From: Zoroaster sp. YZ-2022
Taxonomy: Eukaryota; Echinodermata; Asteroidea; Forcipulatida; Zoroasteridae
Length of the DNA: 64,000 nt
Assembly (NCBI GenBank): GCA_029582265.1
Contig: CM055830.1
Span: 32,219,172-32,283,171, forward strand
Reading direction: 5' to 3'
Shown here: positions 41,601 to 48,290 of the stretch, piece after piece
Numbering within the stretch: position 1 is the stretch's first letter
Layout of the letters: every line of letters starts with the position of its first letter
The notes under the pieces: generated by a model
Told to the model about the DNA's origin: nothing
Databases searched by the model: none
The model's input: only the letters and a program-made list of their open reading frames with translations
Program-made: the position numbers and the translations under genes

Positions 41601-43306
41601 TTTATCTTGGTATTTACAATAACATGATACACAAGGAAAGTTTCCATGGTCTGAAGTTAGTCAGAACCCAGTTTTACTTTTATGGTAGGATTTTCAAAAT
41701 CAAAAGGTAGGATTTCCTACAAAAGTAGGAAGAATATCATCCCTGTAAAAGTAAGTAATATGATTGGTAAAATAACCAAACATTTTAATTGTCAAGTGAA
41801 ATATACTTGGTGTAAAGCTAATTGATGTTTATATGATTCTTCCCTCGAAATAATTTTGTGCAAGACGACATCATTTTTAACCAGTTCGCGTCGGAGGCCG
41901 TGTATACACGCAATTTTTTTTGCACCGCGGATCGGAGAGCGTCTAAACACGCCATAGGAAACTCTGGAATATTTGTATGCATGCTCGATTGAGCCACGCG
42001 TGTACGGTGACATGCTCGGAAGACGTGGCCACGCGCTGTGGAAGCTTCCATTAACGTGTGTGTGGGAAAAAGAAACCCGCACAGGGGCCCAGAAAAACTT
42101 TTTTATTCCCGACTGGTTAAGAAAAGTGAAATAATTTCCAGTTTAAATTTAGGAAAGAGTACTCTTTCATAAATTGCACTATAGAATATGTTTTTAGATA
42201 TTTTTATGACCCGACAGTGACTTGACTTTAAGGTCTCAGACTCCCAAGAATTGTACCCAGTATAAAGGGACTTTAATCCTACCTATGCATTAACCCTAAC
42301 CACCCTATATCCTGCAAAATCCTCCAAGGGGCAACTTTTGGGAAAAATTCAGCACTGTTGGAAACTGGTAATTTCACCTCTTCAAATATGGCAAAATTAC
42401 TACCTGGCAAGAAGTACAGGCCATAAGTGCTGAATATGAAATATCAACGAAAATGCATGGTGCATTTTGAAGATAAGGGCATGTTTCCAAAAGTGCACGG
42501 ATGGATTCTGGAGTAAGTGTTTTAGATAATATTTTGTTCATTTGAGAAAAAGTTGTACCTTCTCTTTAACCCTAACCCCCTATAGGTATTCTGGCTAGGA
42601 ACCTTCCTGAACCCTAACCCCCTATAGGCATTCTGGCTAGGAACCTTCCTGAACCCTAACCCCCTATAGGTATTCTGGCTAGGAACCTTCCTGAACCCTA
42701 ACCCCCTATAGGCATTCTGGCTAGGAACCTTCCTGAATCCTCCAAAATCCATCAGTGCACTTTTGGAAACATGCCCTTATCTTCAAAATGGACCATACAT
42801 TTTCGTTGATCTTTCATATCCAGCACTTATGGCCTGTACTTCTTGCCAGGTAGTAATTTTGTCCTATTTGAAGAGGTGAAAGTACCAGTTTCCAACAGTG
42901 CTGAAATTATTCCCAAAAAAGTGCCCCTTGGAGGATTTTGGAGGATATGGGGTGGTTAGGGTTAATGCATTGTGTTACAATGTAGCTACAGTCAGGTGTG
43001 AAATTTATTTTCCCTGCAGAAGTATCGGATCACACAAATGTTATTAAAATTTAAATAGAGAATCACCTGTAGTATAAATGCAAAATAGTAGTTATTGGCC
43101 TTACGTTTCAAACCTAGCAGGTTCTTTCTCAAAGGCAAAATGAGACAGAATCATGTAACTTACTCCGACAGGGTGAGGTATGCACCAACTTTCTCTTTAA
43201 GTAGTTCTCCCTTAGCCTCCAATGTAGTGAGGAGCGGGCTGAGGCTTGATGCCTTGGGCTTGGCACAGATAGCACCTTGATCATCACTACAGGCAGTGAC
43301 CATCAT
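12256..43306 (-). CDS. RIF1: Telomere-associated protein RIF1, complete, 29 coding exons
   Basis: RIF1 is a nuclear scaffold that brings protein phosphatase 1 to chromatin to oppose origin firing, and acts with 53BP1 to limit end resection. Coding exons, 5' to 3': 43306-43164, 41428-41264, 40365-40328, 39496-39393, 38750-38656, 37132-36850, 36473-36335, 35735-35584, 34875-34743, 34130-33948, 33251-33141, 32549-32392, 31793-31710, 31225-31155, 30460-30280, 29256-29143, 29010-28864, 27741-27496, 26411-26263, 25897-25652, 24244-24139, 23440-23126, 22644-22475, 21924-18408, 16742-16566, 15852-15703, 14629-14442, 13696-13407, 12566-12256. All junctions are GT-AG and in phase. The sum is 8,166 nt, 2,721 aa plus stop, slightly longer than vertebrate RIF1 (about 2,470 aa). 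The start is one of two adjacent ATGs (43,306 or 43,303) opening MMVTACSDD, before a conserved AYLTL. Identity rests on conserved words along the whole protein: RALW, PLVVHSA, AKRLKLL, WWYL, GTPALFLIEL, EVNQGDSLDHDFSAMY, FARCAA, FWNATFA, RGLGQL, LPIRSPK. A 5' UTR splice acceptor may lie near 43,378. Confidence 0.95.
12810..12915 (+). repeat. Dispersed repeat; further copies at 40,516-40,602 and (inverted) 45,500-45,610
   Basis: All three copies share GAATTCTGCC, TTTTTCAC(A/C)TAGGGGTATGAA and GATTTGTGAGGCCTCTCTTA. The first two copies lie in the region around RIF1 and its introns, the third is intergenic. Boundaries are uncertain. Confidence 0.6.
14884..15232. repeat. Dispersed inverted-repeat element, family of 60,930-61,186
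   Basis: Shares with the 61-kb copy the core AGCCCAGGTTAT, GATTGGCAGGTACTGTATTG and one end, GCTTGGCTGTACCATGACTT. Lies in a RIF1 intron. Partial copies occur at 41,140-41,235 and 62,890-63,000. Confidence 0.65.
16020..16358 (+). pseudogene. 3' end of a CR1/L2/jockey-type LINE (broken)
   Basis: On the plus strand 16,086-16,190 reads VAPRLWNDLPLYIRES then SVDSFKKNLKTHL and a stop, the typical C-terminal end of non-LTR reverse transcriptases of this group. Upstream in frame a TGA at 16,071 sits where the family has Arg (GDRSF pattern), consistent with CGA to TGA decay. The 3' tail contains AGCGCCTTGAGCACTTCTTG (16,301) and then GTGGATATGCGTGCG. Inserted in the RIF1 intron between exons 25 and 26, antisense to RIF1. 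Confidence 0.8.
16566..16742 (-). other. RIF1: RIF1 exon 25: RVSF PP1-docking motif
   Basis: The exon begins SRRVSFAEPISEHSPIK. RVSF (about residues 2353-2356) is the classical RVxF docking motif for the PP1 catalytic subunit, and lies about 15 residues after the ILK motif that ends exon 24. The pair is therefore split by a 1.7-kb intron. Ser/Thr-Pro sites lie on both sides (TASPSPS, SEHSPIK). In other animals phosphorylation near these motifs regulates PP1 binding. That this holds here is inference. Confidence 0.93.
16864..17214 (+). mobile_element. tRNA-derived SINE, plus strand
   Basis: The 5' end has a pol III A box (TGGCCGAGTGGT, about 16,869) and B box (GGGTTCGAATC, 16,922), giving a tRNA-Ser/Leu-like head. 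A body of about 200 bp follows. It ends TGCGCCTTGAGCACCACTT, then GTGGATACGTGCGCTATATA, then an (ATT)n tail. Inserted in the RIF1 intron between exons 24 and 25, antisense to the gene. It is a SINE and not a tRNA gene: no complete cloverleaf is present. Confidence 0.88.
17440..17897. mobile_element. Foldback element with about 200-bp arms
   Basis: Starts TGACATAAAACACAATAAAG and ends CTTTATTGTGTTTTATGTCA. The arms stay complementary, with mismatches, for about 200 bp (CACGTTAGCAGTTTTTC pairs with GAAAAACTGCTAACGTG). Flanked by TA on both sides. Most of the element can fold into one long hairpin. It lies in a RIF1 intron. Confidence 0.85.
18059..18319. mobile_element. Tc1/mariner-type miniature element (261 bp)
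   Basis: Inverted ends: CTACTCAAAACAATTTATTG on the left and CTAAATTGTTTTGAGTAG on the right, followed inward by GAACACCGGA and TCCGGTGTTC. Flanked by TA. Located in the RIF1 intron just after the giant exon. Confidence 0.87.
18408..21924 (-). other. RIF1: RIF1 exon 24: giant disordered exon with ILK PP1-docking motif
   Basis: One 3,517-bp exon encodes about 1,172 residues (1179-2350), rich in Ser, Glu, Lys and Asp and almost surely disordered. Vertebrate RIF1 also has one giant exon here. SQ/TQ and SP/TP sites are scattered throughout and basic KKRSRKKK-type clusters could be nuclear signals. It ends SGGILKRRDTASPSPSNK, whose ILK (about residues 2336-2338) is the SILK-type docking site for PP1. 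Open frames on the other strand of this exon are shadows. Confidence 0.93.
22140..22400 (+). mobile_element. Dispersed 230-260 bp element, copy 1 of 4
   Basis: Shares with the copies at 23,732, 26,770 and 27,835 the blocks TTCCTGATCAGGGTACCA, CATTTTACTGTAGCATACAT and CCCACCTAAGTGACACATGA. A hairpin lies between ACCA and TGGTCCCAT, imperfect in this copy. All four copies are in RIF1 introns in the same orientation. Class not identified. Confidence 0.75.
22475..23440 (-). other. RIF1: RIF1 exons 22-23: linker with conserved FVFIAPSPKK motif
   Basis: Exon 22 (23,126-23,440; residues 1017-1121) is Ser/Pro/Gly-rich with many SP sites (SSPERY, SVSPGK, SSPLGS, GSPGVG), candidates for CDK-type kinases. 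Exon 23 (22,475-22,644; residues 1122-1178) holds GFVFIAPSPKK, then LTNHQKEILRTRR and IPALYNDLEQSQDTQMF. This matches the conserved segment after the HEAT array in vertebrate RIF1 (FVFIPPE, DHQKE, PAMYNNLD). Confidence 0.88.
23732..24010 (+). mobile_element. Dispersed 230-260 bp element, copy 2 of 4
   Basis: Near-identical to copy 1 for most of its length. The hairpin is perfect here: ACCAGTGA, a short loop, then TCACTGGT. Confidence 0.75.
24690..25160. repeat. Inverted pair of a dispersed repeat
   Basis: A block at 24,690-24,745 (AGTAAGACTAATTGAGGTGA, CACCATGTGAAATGCTCAAT) is repeated in reverse at 25,082-25,136, about 340 bp away. The 24,770-24,800 part contains the palindromic GATCAGTATGCTCTGATC. 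Relatives occur at 32,040-32,165 and 44,967-45,066, each with GTAGCTTTG(T/C)ATGGTGAA. Lies in the RIF1 intron between exons 20 and 21. Confidence 0.65.
25263..25515 (+). mobile_element. Miniature element with GAAGGTCGTAA ends, copy 1
   Basis: Begins TGTGCCTGGAAGAAGGTCGT and ends near TTACGACCTTTGTGTAG. The body matches the reverse of the 35,228-35,544 element (for example GTGCAAAATTGTGTTTCAAG). In a RIF1 intron. Confidence 0.75.
26770..27015 (+). mobile_element. Dispersed 230-260 bp element, copy 3 of 4
   Basis: Same blocks as copies 1 and 2, more diverged at the left end. The hairpin arms are reduced to ACCAGT and ACTGGT. Confidence 0.72.
27020..27415. repeat. Tandem pair of short inverted-repeat elements
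   Basis: Two copies (about 27,020-27,222 and 27,228-27,415), each running from CATAGAGCTG(C)TAAGCAG or CACAGAGCTGCTAAGCAG to CTTAGC(A/G)G.TCTATG. Both have TGCATACATTTTGTATGCAA and GTTTGGCTGGTAACCAA inside. A third relative is at 57,202-57,372. The ends of each copy are roughly complementary, as in miniature DNA transposons. Confidence 0.72.
27835..27985 (+). mobile_element. Dispersed 230-260 bp element, copy 4 of 4 (truncated)
   Basis: Starts within the shared text (TTCCTGCTCAGGGTACCA) and keeps the perfect ACCAGTGA / TCACTGGT hairpin. Lies less than 100 bp from RIF1 exon 18. Confidence 0.7.
28230..28650. mobile_element. Inverted-repeat element with AACCCTCCTAC ends and internal tandem repeats
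   Basis: Ends AACCCTCCTACT and AGTAGGAGGGTT. Inside are three copies of a roughly 100-bp unit (TTTTTGAATGGTGGACACAG and relatives, then ACACCTTGGTGTTTCCATAG). Many CATTTGAA / TTCAAATG words make further hairpins. The 78-aa frame across the repeat is not a gene. Confidence 0.8.
29328..29688 (-). mobile_element. tRNA-derived SINE, minus strand
   Basis: Same family as 16,864-17,214 in reverse: (ATA)n tail, TATAGCGCACGTATCCACCA, GTGCTCAAGGCGCATTATAT, body with TCAGCTCCCTGGGGAGTATA, B box complement GATTCGAACCC at 29,610 and a weaker A box near 29,670. In the RIF1 intron between exons 15 and 16, in the same orientation as the gene. Confidence 0.85.
30678..30985. repeat. Relative of the 42.3-kb foldback family
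   Basis: Starts TAAACCCCTAGGTATTTTTG and contains AATCCTCCAAAATCCATCAA. Ends GGTAGTTAGGGTTAAAG. Shares the AACCCTA-type ends and GCTAGGAACC words with 39,650-40,010 and 42,283-42,971. Confidence 0.5.
32560..32785. mobile_element. Copy of the GGAAAGAATGT miniature family (one end)
   Basis: Inverted relative of 43,436-43,620, with TTTTTGCTTTCTGTACCCCC and an end reading AAAGTGGCAGTTGGACACGA then CATTCTTTCC. In a RIF1 intron. Confidence 0.65.
33501..33841. mobile_element. Miniature inverted-repeat element with a duplicated right arm
   Basis: Left end GGGTCATTCCAGCAGGTTGG, right end CCAACCTGGTGGAATGACCC. The right arm (from CACTCATAATAAGGATAATG through GGTGGAATGACCC) is present twice in tandem, about 107 bp apart. 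In the RIF1 intron between exons 10 and 11. Confidence 0.8.
35228..35544 (-). mobile_element. Miniature element with GAAGGTCGTAA ends, copy 2
   Basis: Ends ATGTGCCCGGAAGAAGGTCG and CTTCCGGGCACAT, about 22 bp inverted. Inside the left end is a second palindrome, GGTCGTAAGGCTCTACGACC. The body is the reverse of 25,263-25,515. In the RIF1 intron between exons 8 and 9. Confidence 0.82.
36571..36705. repeat. Near-perfect hairpin of a dispersed repeat
   Basis: GTTATTGGCCTTATGTTTCG and CGAAACGTAAGGCCAATAAC are inverted, with GTTCTTACTCAAAGG and CCTTTGAGAAAGAAC between them. Single arms of the same sequence occur at 43,065-43,140 and about 25,198-25,250. Confidence 0.7.
37255..37583. repeat. 76-bp tandem repeat in a RIF1 intron, left part
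   Basis: About four copies of a unit containing ACCTTGTATGTATATCTTGA, AGAGAGTAAGC(A/G)TACTCA and GCAGTTTTGCCAACATTACC (ACCTTGTATG at 37,341 and 37,417). It resumes at 38,341-38,556 after an inserted element. The same unit forms another array at 53,785-54,345. Confidence 0.88.
37584..38340. mobile_element. hAT-like non-autonomous transposon inserted in the 76-bp array
   Basis: Ends CAGAGATGCCACT and AGTGGCATCTCTG (13 bp, perfect), flanked by a direct duplication ATATCT that is single in uninterrupted array units. The CAGAG terminus is typical of hAT elements; their duplications are usually 8 bp, so the class is tentative. On the minus strand, about 37,600-37,778 gives KVKNKWNWSWVEERDDNGRY, possibly a remnant of a transposon protein. 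Confidence 0.85.
38341..38556. repeat. 76-bp tandem repeat in a RIF1 intron, right part
   Basis: Continuation of the array at 37,255, about three copies, ending about 100 bp before RIF1 exon 5 on the minus strand. Confidence 0.85.
39650..40010. repeat. Half copy of the foldback family with three 40-bp tandem units
   Basis: The arm (AATCCTCCAAGGGGCACTTT, AAGAAGTACAGGCCATAAGT, GATAAGGGCATGTTTCC) matches 42,290-42,512. It is followed by three tandem units of GAAGGTTCCTAGCCAGAATA then CCTAGGGGGTTAGGGTT. The opposite arm is missing. In a RIF1 intron. Confidence 0.78.
40021..40310 (+). mobile_element. Element with AACCCTCCTA end, TGACC/GGTCA-rich (copy 1)
   Basis: Starts AACCCTCCTATTACTACAGC. The body is full of GTTGACTG and TTTTGACC words and includes ACGTAAGGTTTGACAGTGTT. 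Relatives: 56,697-57,005 (same orientation) and 62,117-62,395 (inverted). The right end is degenerate here. Confidence 0.72.
40629..41113. mobile_element. Inverted-repeat element with CCCTCCTAC ends
   Basis: Ends AGCCCTCCTACACATAG and GATTGTAGGAGGGTT. The interior (GCCACTGTAAACCACTAAAT, GCCACTGAG repeats) differs from the other AACCCTCCTAC elements. In a RIF1 intron. Confidence 0.65.
42283..42971. mobile_element. Foldback element with about 230-bp arms and a 42-bp tandem core
   Basis: Begins ATGCATTAACCCTAACCACC and ends GGTGGTTAGGGTTAATGCAT. The arms are inverted copies over about 230 bp. Between them lie four tandem units of AACCCTAACCCCCTATAGG then ATTCTGGCTAGGAACCTTCC (about 42 bp). In RIF1 intron 1. 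Confidence 0.85.
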
Positions 43307-43435
43307 GGCTTAATGGATGGGTGTTGAAGACTGACAATGACAAGGTCTGCTTTATGATACTGCTGAAAAAATCCTGCTGAAAAAATAAGATTTTTTTAAG
43401 TGATTAGGAAGCTTGGGCAAATATCTATTTTTTTC

Positions 43436-43900
43436 GGAAAGAATGTTGTATCTGACCGCCACTTTTAAGGGTTTTTTGGAATTTTTTTTACAACCACTAA
43501 CCAGTTTAAAAAAATGATTCCATCAATTTTTGGGGGTACAGAAAGCAAAAACTATCTTTAAAATCCACTTTTATGATGGTTTTCGGACTTGATTTCCCTT
43601 CTAAAAAAATCCTCCCCTTCAGAAAATAAAAGGATCCTATTGTAGTTACCACTGCACATGTACAATGACCGTGTTGGTCACTTATGGGGGAGTTGACAAG
43701 ATCAGACTGACATGACTGAGGAAGTCATTGTATACCAAAAATGCCTGATTTTTCATGAAATAAATATCCTGGAATAATTTGAAGTACATGTATATGTCCA
43801 TCATCATCCATATGTTCTCCACCTTACTAGGTATGTAAGATTACATTATTGGTTATATTTAATGAGAAAAAGTGGCGGTCGGATACGACATTCTACCCTT
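43436..43900. mobile_element. Miniature element with GGAAAGAATGT ends
   Basis: Left end GGAAAGAATGTTGTATCTGA then CCGCCACTTT, right end AAAGTGGCGGTCGGATACGA then CATTCT. Relatives at 32,560-32,785 and 57,697-57,949, and a fragment near 52,775. It begins about 130 bp upstream of the RIF1 start codon, so it could overlap 5' UTR. Confidence 0.78.
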
Positions 43901-44639
43901 TTTTTCATCCACAATATATCGGCCAATATATATCGTGATTTTCGATATTATGTCAATTATTTTGTTCATTCAGGCATGATTGCTTTTGAGCCAACAACCA
44001 CAGGTATGCATTCAATTCCCAACACTTAATCTGTCTGAATAGATTCCTTTGAGTGACAGTGGATTAAGAGACAAGACAGAGTTAGGCAGTTTCATGAAAA
44101 TTTGAAGTTGTTTCAATTCTTTTAAATGTCATATCACTGGATAGAGCAAAAAATTAGAAAGAAAATGAGGGGTCAATGGTCATGATAGGTTAACCCTGTG
44201 CAAAGTTACGATTTTTTGTTGATTTAAATATTTGGTCATTTTGGAGGCCAGTTTCATTTGAAAAGTTGTGACCGCATTTGCCTGCAACGTATCCTTGTAG
44301 TACTAACAAAGTGTCTATATAGCATCATGGAGGTAATTCTACCTCCATGATAGCATGTACCCCTTTTATAACAAAAAAATCTCATTGAATACCAAAATCC
44401 ACCCGTGCGTGACACCCCGATTAAGCGTGCGTGACACCCCGATTCACCGAGTCAAATCGCCGATAGAGGTGATTTTTTTTTTAATTTGCTGTCGGATCAT
44501 TTTCCGCGAGTTGCACTGTTTTTCCACCAACGTTACGGTGGCACCACGATACGGTGTATCCTTTTTTCGTGGTTTCAAGTTTCGTGAAGACCATCCAATA
44601 CCTCTAAATTGATGATGAATTTCCGTCATGCACAATGAT

Positions 44640-44945
44640 GAAAAACGGGTCGTAAACACGGCGATATTTCTAACGTCCGAGTTCGGATATTTTGCATTGA
44701 AACGAAGCAAAATTTATGAATGAATCTAAGATGGCGTCTACAGATTAACGATTAATCCGCACAGCGACAACGCGAGCTGCGACGACATATAAACAGCTAG
44801 CCAGGGGGAACGTTTTCGCGAGAACCCGGATGTGAGTGAGTCGGTCACAATCGCGATGTCTAAAGTTAGCTTTTGAAGTGCGCCGCCAGCGGCGGCTTGC
44901 GTGAATCTGCCTAACAGAGTTCTGGGTCTGGACCCTGTATGGTGG
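44640..44945 (-). promoter_or_regulatory. GC-rich patch, candidate RIF1 promoter or 5' exon
   Basis: CpG-dense relative to its AT-rich surroundings, with TTTTCGCGAGAAC, GCCGCCGCTGGCGGCGC and, on the plus strand, AAGATGGCGTC (YY1-like). It lies 1.3-1.6 kb upstream of the RIF1 start codon. No first exon could be fixed, so this is a position-based inference. Confidence 0.3.
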
Positions 44946-45921
44946 CTTCTTTGTGATCTGTAAAACTTGTAGCTTTGCATGGTGAAGAGGATAAGTAAGA
45001 CTAATTATGGTGGCACCATGTGAAATTCTCTATTGAGTAGTAATTAGAACTGGAGGTTACAATTCTTTGTGATCTGACAGGCAGCTAACCACTGAAGTAG
45101 TTCGCTTTTGTTTCTTACTTCTGAAAGCTTGAAAAGACTGGCCTAATTTTGTTTCCATAAAATTTCTGAATCGACTCACAAGCGCGATTTTTTTTTAATC
45201 GCTAAATTTTTTAAATCGCGATTTGCTGATTCTCGATAACTTGAAAAGGTTCTCAATATCGTAATCGAACAAAAAAAGTTATTGTGATATTTGATATTAT
45301 CGCCCAAGCTTATTGCTTAGGTTATGTCTGGAGTTTAATGGGGTTCTATTGTCATCCATATTGCCACGCAAGGCCAATAAAAACGGTCTCTGGTCTTCAA
45401 AAATCGGTGCAGTGACACCTTTTTTTTCTTTTTTTTAACCAACATGTGATACATGTATATAGGTCTACACGGTTATTGGAACCTGACCAAACATCCCATA
45501 CACAAAGCATAGTGACTAAGAGAGGCCTCACAAATCAGGCAAGCGTTCATACCCCTAGGTGAAAAAGTTGTTTAAAACACAGCAAGGCAGAATTCCAATT
45601 GATCCAACAATTTTGGCTGCAATTGGACATTGTTTCATAGCCCCCCCAAAAAAGACAACTAAAAATGCTGAGGCAGGTTTCTGATGTGACGCGCACGGAA
45701 ACGATTTCATGAATGAACAATTTCGTTTGTAACACTTGCAAAATGCTAACGTTATACAAAATTCAAAATTTACCAGACAAAATTGAAGATTTGCTATTAA
45801 AAATAAGCATTAGATAGACAAAATATTTCCCATTCCCTTTTCAAAGACATTCTCAAAAAAAATTCCTGGAATGAGCCAAGATTTGCTTAATAAGTTAATG
45901 TTAGACTTAGCCTATTTTTTA

Positions 45922-46362
45922 GGCACAGGCTATATTTACGCCGCCGTAAACAATCTCTGAGCGCTATATTTACGCCATTTCTCTAGTGCATGCGCAAAGC
46001 AGCTTTTCCGGTAGTCTGTAATGGTGTGAAAAAATGGCAGTTTTTGCTAAAGTTGGTGAAGAATTTTCTTCTTATGAAGAACTTGAGCGTGCTGTTGCTC
46101 AGTATGAAAAAGAGAACTTCTGCAACGTTTATGTAAGAAGCAGTAGAACAGTTTAAGTTGGACGGCGTCGCGCTCCAAAATGCATTTTTTACGATGAAAT
46201 GAAGTTTTCTGATATCGACTATGCATGCAAGCACGGTGGTAGAAAGGCGGTTTCACATTCAACCCAAGACCGTCATCCCATGAAGTGCGCATGCGCTAGA
46301 GAAATGGTGTAAATATAGTGCTCAGAGATCGTTTACGTGGCGGCGTAAATATAGCCTGTTTG
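45922..46362. mobile_element. Mutator-like (MULE) miniature element with about 72-bp ends
   Basis: Both ends start ACAGGCTATATTTACGCCGC and remain inverted for about 72 bp, to CATTTCTCTAG(T/C)GCATGCGCA. A 9-bp direct repeat TATTTTTTA flanks the element (45,913-45,921 and 46,363-46,371). Long ends and a 9-bp duplication are the marks of Mutator-like elements, and the interior codes for a piece of such a transposase. Confidence 0.85.
46034..46300 (+). pseudogene. FAR1-like N-terminal fragment of a MULE transposase
   Basis: Reads MAVFAKVGEEFSSYEELERA, VAQYEKENFCNVYVRSSRTV, then an in-frame TAA at 46,154. The same frame continues to FYDEMKFSDIDYACKHGG and DRHPMKCAC. This resembles the FAR1/ZSWIM3-type domain (SSYEELE, QYEKENF, Y.C.HGG) of animal Mutator-like transposases. 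The rest of the transposase is absent. Confidence 0.75.
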
Positions 46363-46431
46363 TATTTTTTATTGTCTTGAGCCCATGCAGGCCAGAGCCT
46401 AGGTGTGGACAAAAAGTGTGTGGTAATATTA

Positions 46432-47349
46432 GGGTTTTCAGTTGAAAAATTATTCCTAAACCAATATGCTCAATATTTATATCAAATTAAGTGTCTTGAT
46501 GAAAGAAATACAATGGTTTTTAAATCAAGAAAATCGGACGAGTAGTTTTTGAGGAATCCTGTTTTATTTAATCAAGTATACAGCATTCGATGAAGAGCGA
46601 CTGTCCATACACTGTGTACATCCCAAAATGGCAACAAAACCGTTGAATCAGCCTACACACACCGTGATACACACGCACAGCGTTCGTGCTCGTTTCCCTC
46701 ATAACAAGCTTTTGAAAGGGTGTAAAAAATACACTCTCCGCTCAAAACTAAACAAAATTACGGCTCAAAACTTTCACATATAATTGATAGAAAAGAGGTG
46801 TAAAATTAATTCAGATACCGCTCTTACCTTTCAACTTGAAGATTTCACCTCGAAAAAATGGTGTTTACTTTTATCTCTTCGTAACTTCGGTTATAGAGTA
46901 GTTGTGGAGATCGAGCAAGCATGGGTATGTAAAGGAGCCCTTTGACTCAATAGGGAAACCCGTTTTCATGTCAATCACAATGTACTCGGGCGCGGAGACA
47001 GCTCCGAAGTGGATGCCCTCAGCAGAGCGCAGCAAATTTTACGGGTCGAATGCGCCCGATCTCTGAACACTTCGCGAAAGGCTGGGCGGGACGATTAGTG
47101 GTTCATTCATAAAAACCTAGGCTTTCGCACGAACTTCCGATTGCTATTTTATGTACATTGTTGCATGTTGGATAGCTGAAACTATAACTTATAAGCTTTC
47201 CAATGAGCTAGTATTAGGCCCTACTATTACATGTAAGATTTCGACAGGTAAAAGTAGTAAAAAAATTTGATTTAAAATTTTGATGTTTTTTGTTGCGGGC
47301 GATGTGCTGTGCATGTGGCTTCAGTCAAGCACTTACGAACTGAAAACCC
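46432..47349. mobile_element. Non-coding element with GGGTTTTCAGTT ends (918 bp)
   Basis: Ends GGGTTTTCAGTT and AACTGAAAACCC, flanked by TA. The interior is GC-rich near 46,980-47,110 (GCGCGGAGACAGCTCCGAAG) and holds no long frame. Class not established; the short ends make this less certain than the other elements. Confidence 0.6.
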
Positions 47350-48147
47350 TAGTTACTAGTATTAGTAGTAATATATTTGTATACCGTTTTAATGTTTTGC
47401 TTCCACTAAACAGTCGACTGACCTAACTTTACACCGAACATAGGCCTATACACAGTCATGGCAATTGACCAACAAAAATAATTAAAGATTTGTCCGGAAA
47501 CTGGGCGAATAACATACAATAAATTTCATAAAATTGCGTTAGAACTTTCACATATAAAATGATGACATCAATGATACCTCCTGATCCTTATTGTCAGCTC
47601 ACACTGTTCCCTCCATCGAAAGAAAATGTCTGTGAATTTCGTCAATTTAGATCTTTTGATTCTTCGTGGTAGAACCATTTGTGGCCAAGCTCACGTTTGC
47701 TACTTTTCCCGCGAAACTGCACATGCATATGATTTCACAGGCGCGCCAAATCAGTTTCTTAGAATTTAACTTGTAGTTGGAGTTAATGCATTGCGCGTTC
47801 GAACTTAACTTAACACGTACTACGCGTTTCAAATAGGAATCAACTGTAATCATTGGGTTTTGTTAATGCATTTTATGTCATAATACTACTTTTAATTCTA
47901 TATTTCTCTTGTGGTTATTTGTGTGCAACAATGACAGCATACATTTCAGTTTAAATAAAAATATGTTTTGCCTTATCAAAAACTTATTATTTTGGTTTTA
48001 GAAAAAATATTATCTATAAACAACAGAGGTCGGCATTTAAGAGTACATTTCACACTAGACTGGTCCCCAGCTGTCTTTATCCTCAAGGATAAATACAGGC
48101 AGGCTCCTGTGTACCACTCAAGGGATTTCTTTGGATACGTTGTGCTG
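47350..48147. other. Intergenic, no gene seen
   Basis: AT-rich sequence without convincing frames, splice patterns or clear repeats on either strand. Confidence 0.5.
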
Positions 48148-48290
48148 AAGATCTGACGTCACGCTTCGAGGCTCGCGAGCTCACTAGCTAACTACCACCG
48201 AAGGTCAAAGTTGAATCTCGGGGAAAACATGGCGGCCATTGCCAGTATCTGGCGTAATGCACGAGCCTCAAAGTGTGACGTCGGATCTTC
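48148..48290. repeat. Short inverted repeat with CRE-like palindromes
   Basis: GAAGATCTGACGTCACGCTT then CGAGGCTCG is inverted against CGAGCCTCAAAGTGTGACGT then CGGATCTTC. A relative lies at 32,865-32,995. Likely a miniature element; TGACGTCA is also a CREB-type site, but the repeat explains it. Confidence 0.6.

Larger units (their letters stand above)
24139..43306 (-). other. RIF1: RIF1 N-terminal HEAT-repeat region (exons 1-21, residues 1-1016)
   Basis: This alpha-helical array makes the hook-shaped N-terminal domain found in all RIF1 proteins, which oligomerises and binds DNA and, in animals, phosphorylated 53BP1. Exon 6 (36,850-37,132) encodes ARWGKLIFPLVVHSAPKIRE, a conserved helical repeat. 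Exon 15 encodes KEIIWRVWSCIVYPLL and exon 16 EVNQGDSLDHDFSAMY. Exon 17 has ELYQTFARCAA and exon 20 FWNATFA. Exons are short (38-283 bp), and exon 3 is only 38 bp. No exon expected from the family is missing. Confidence 0.9.
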
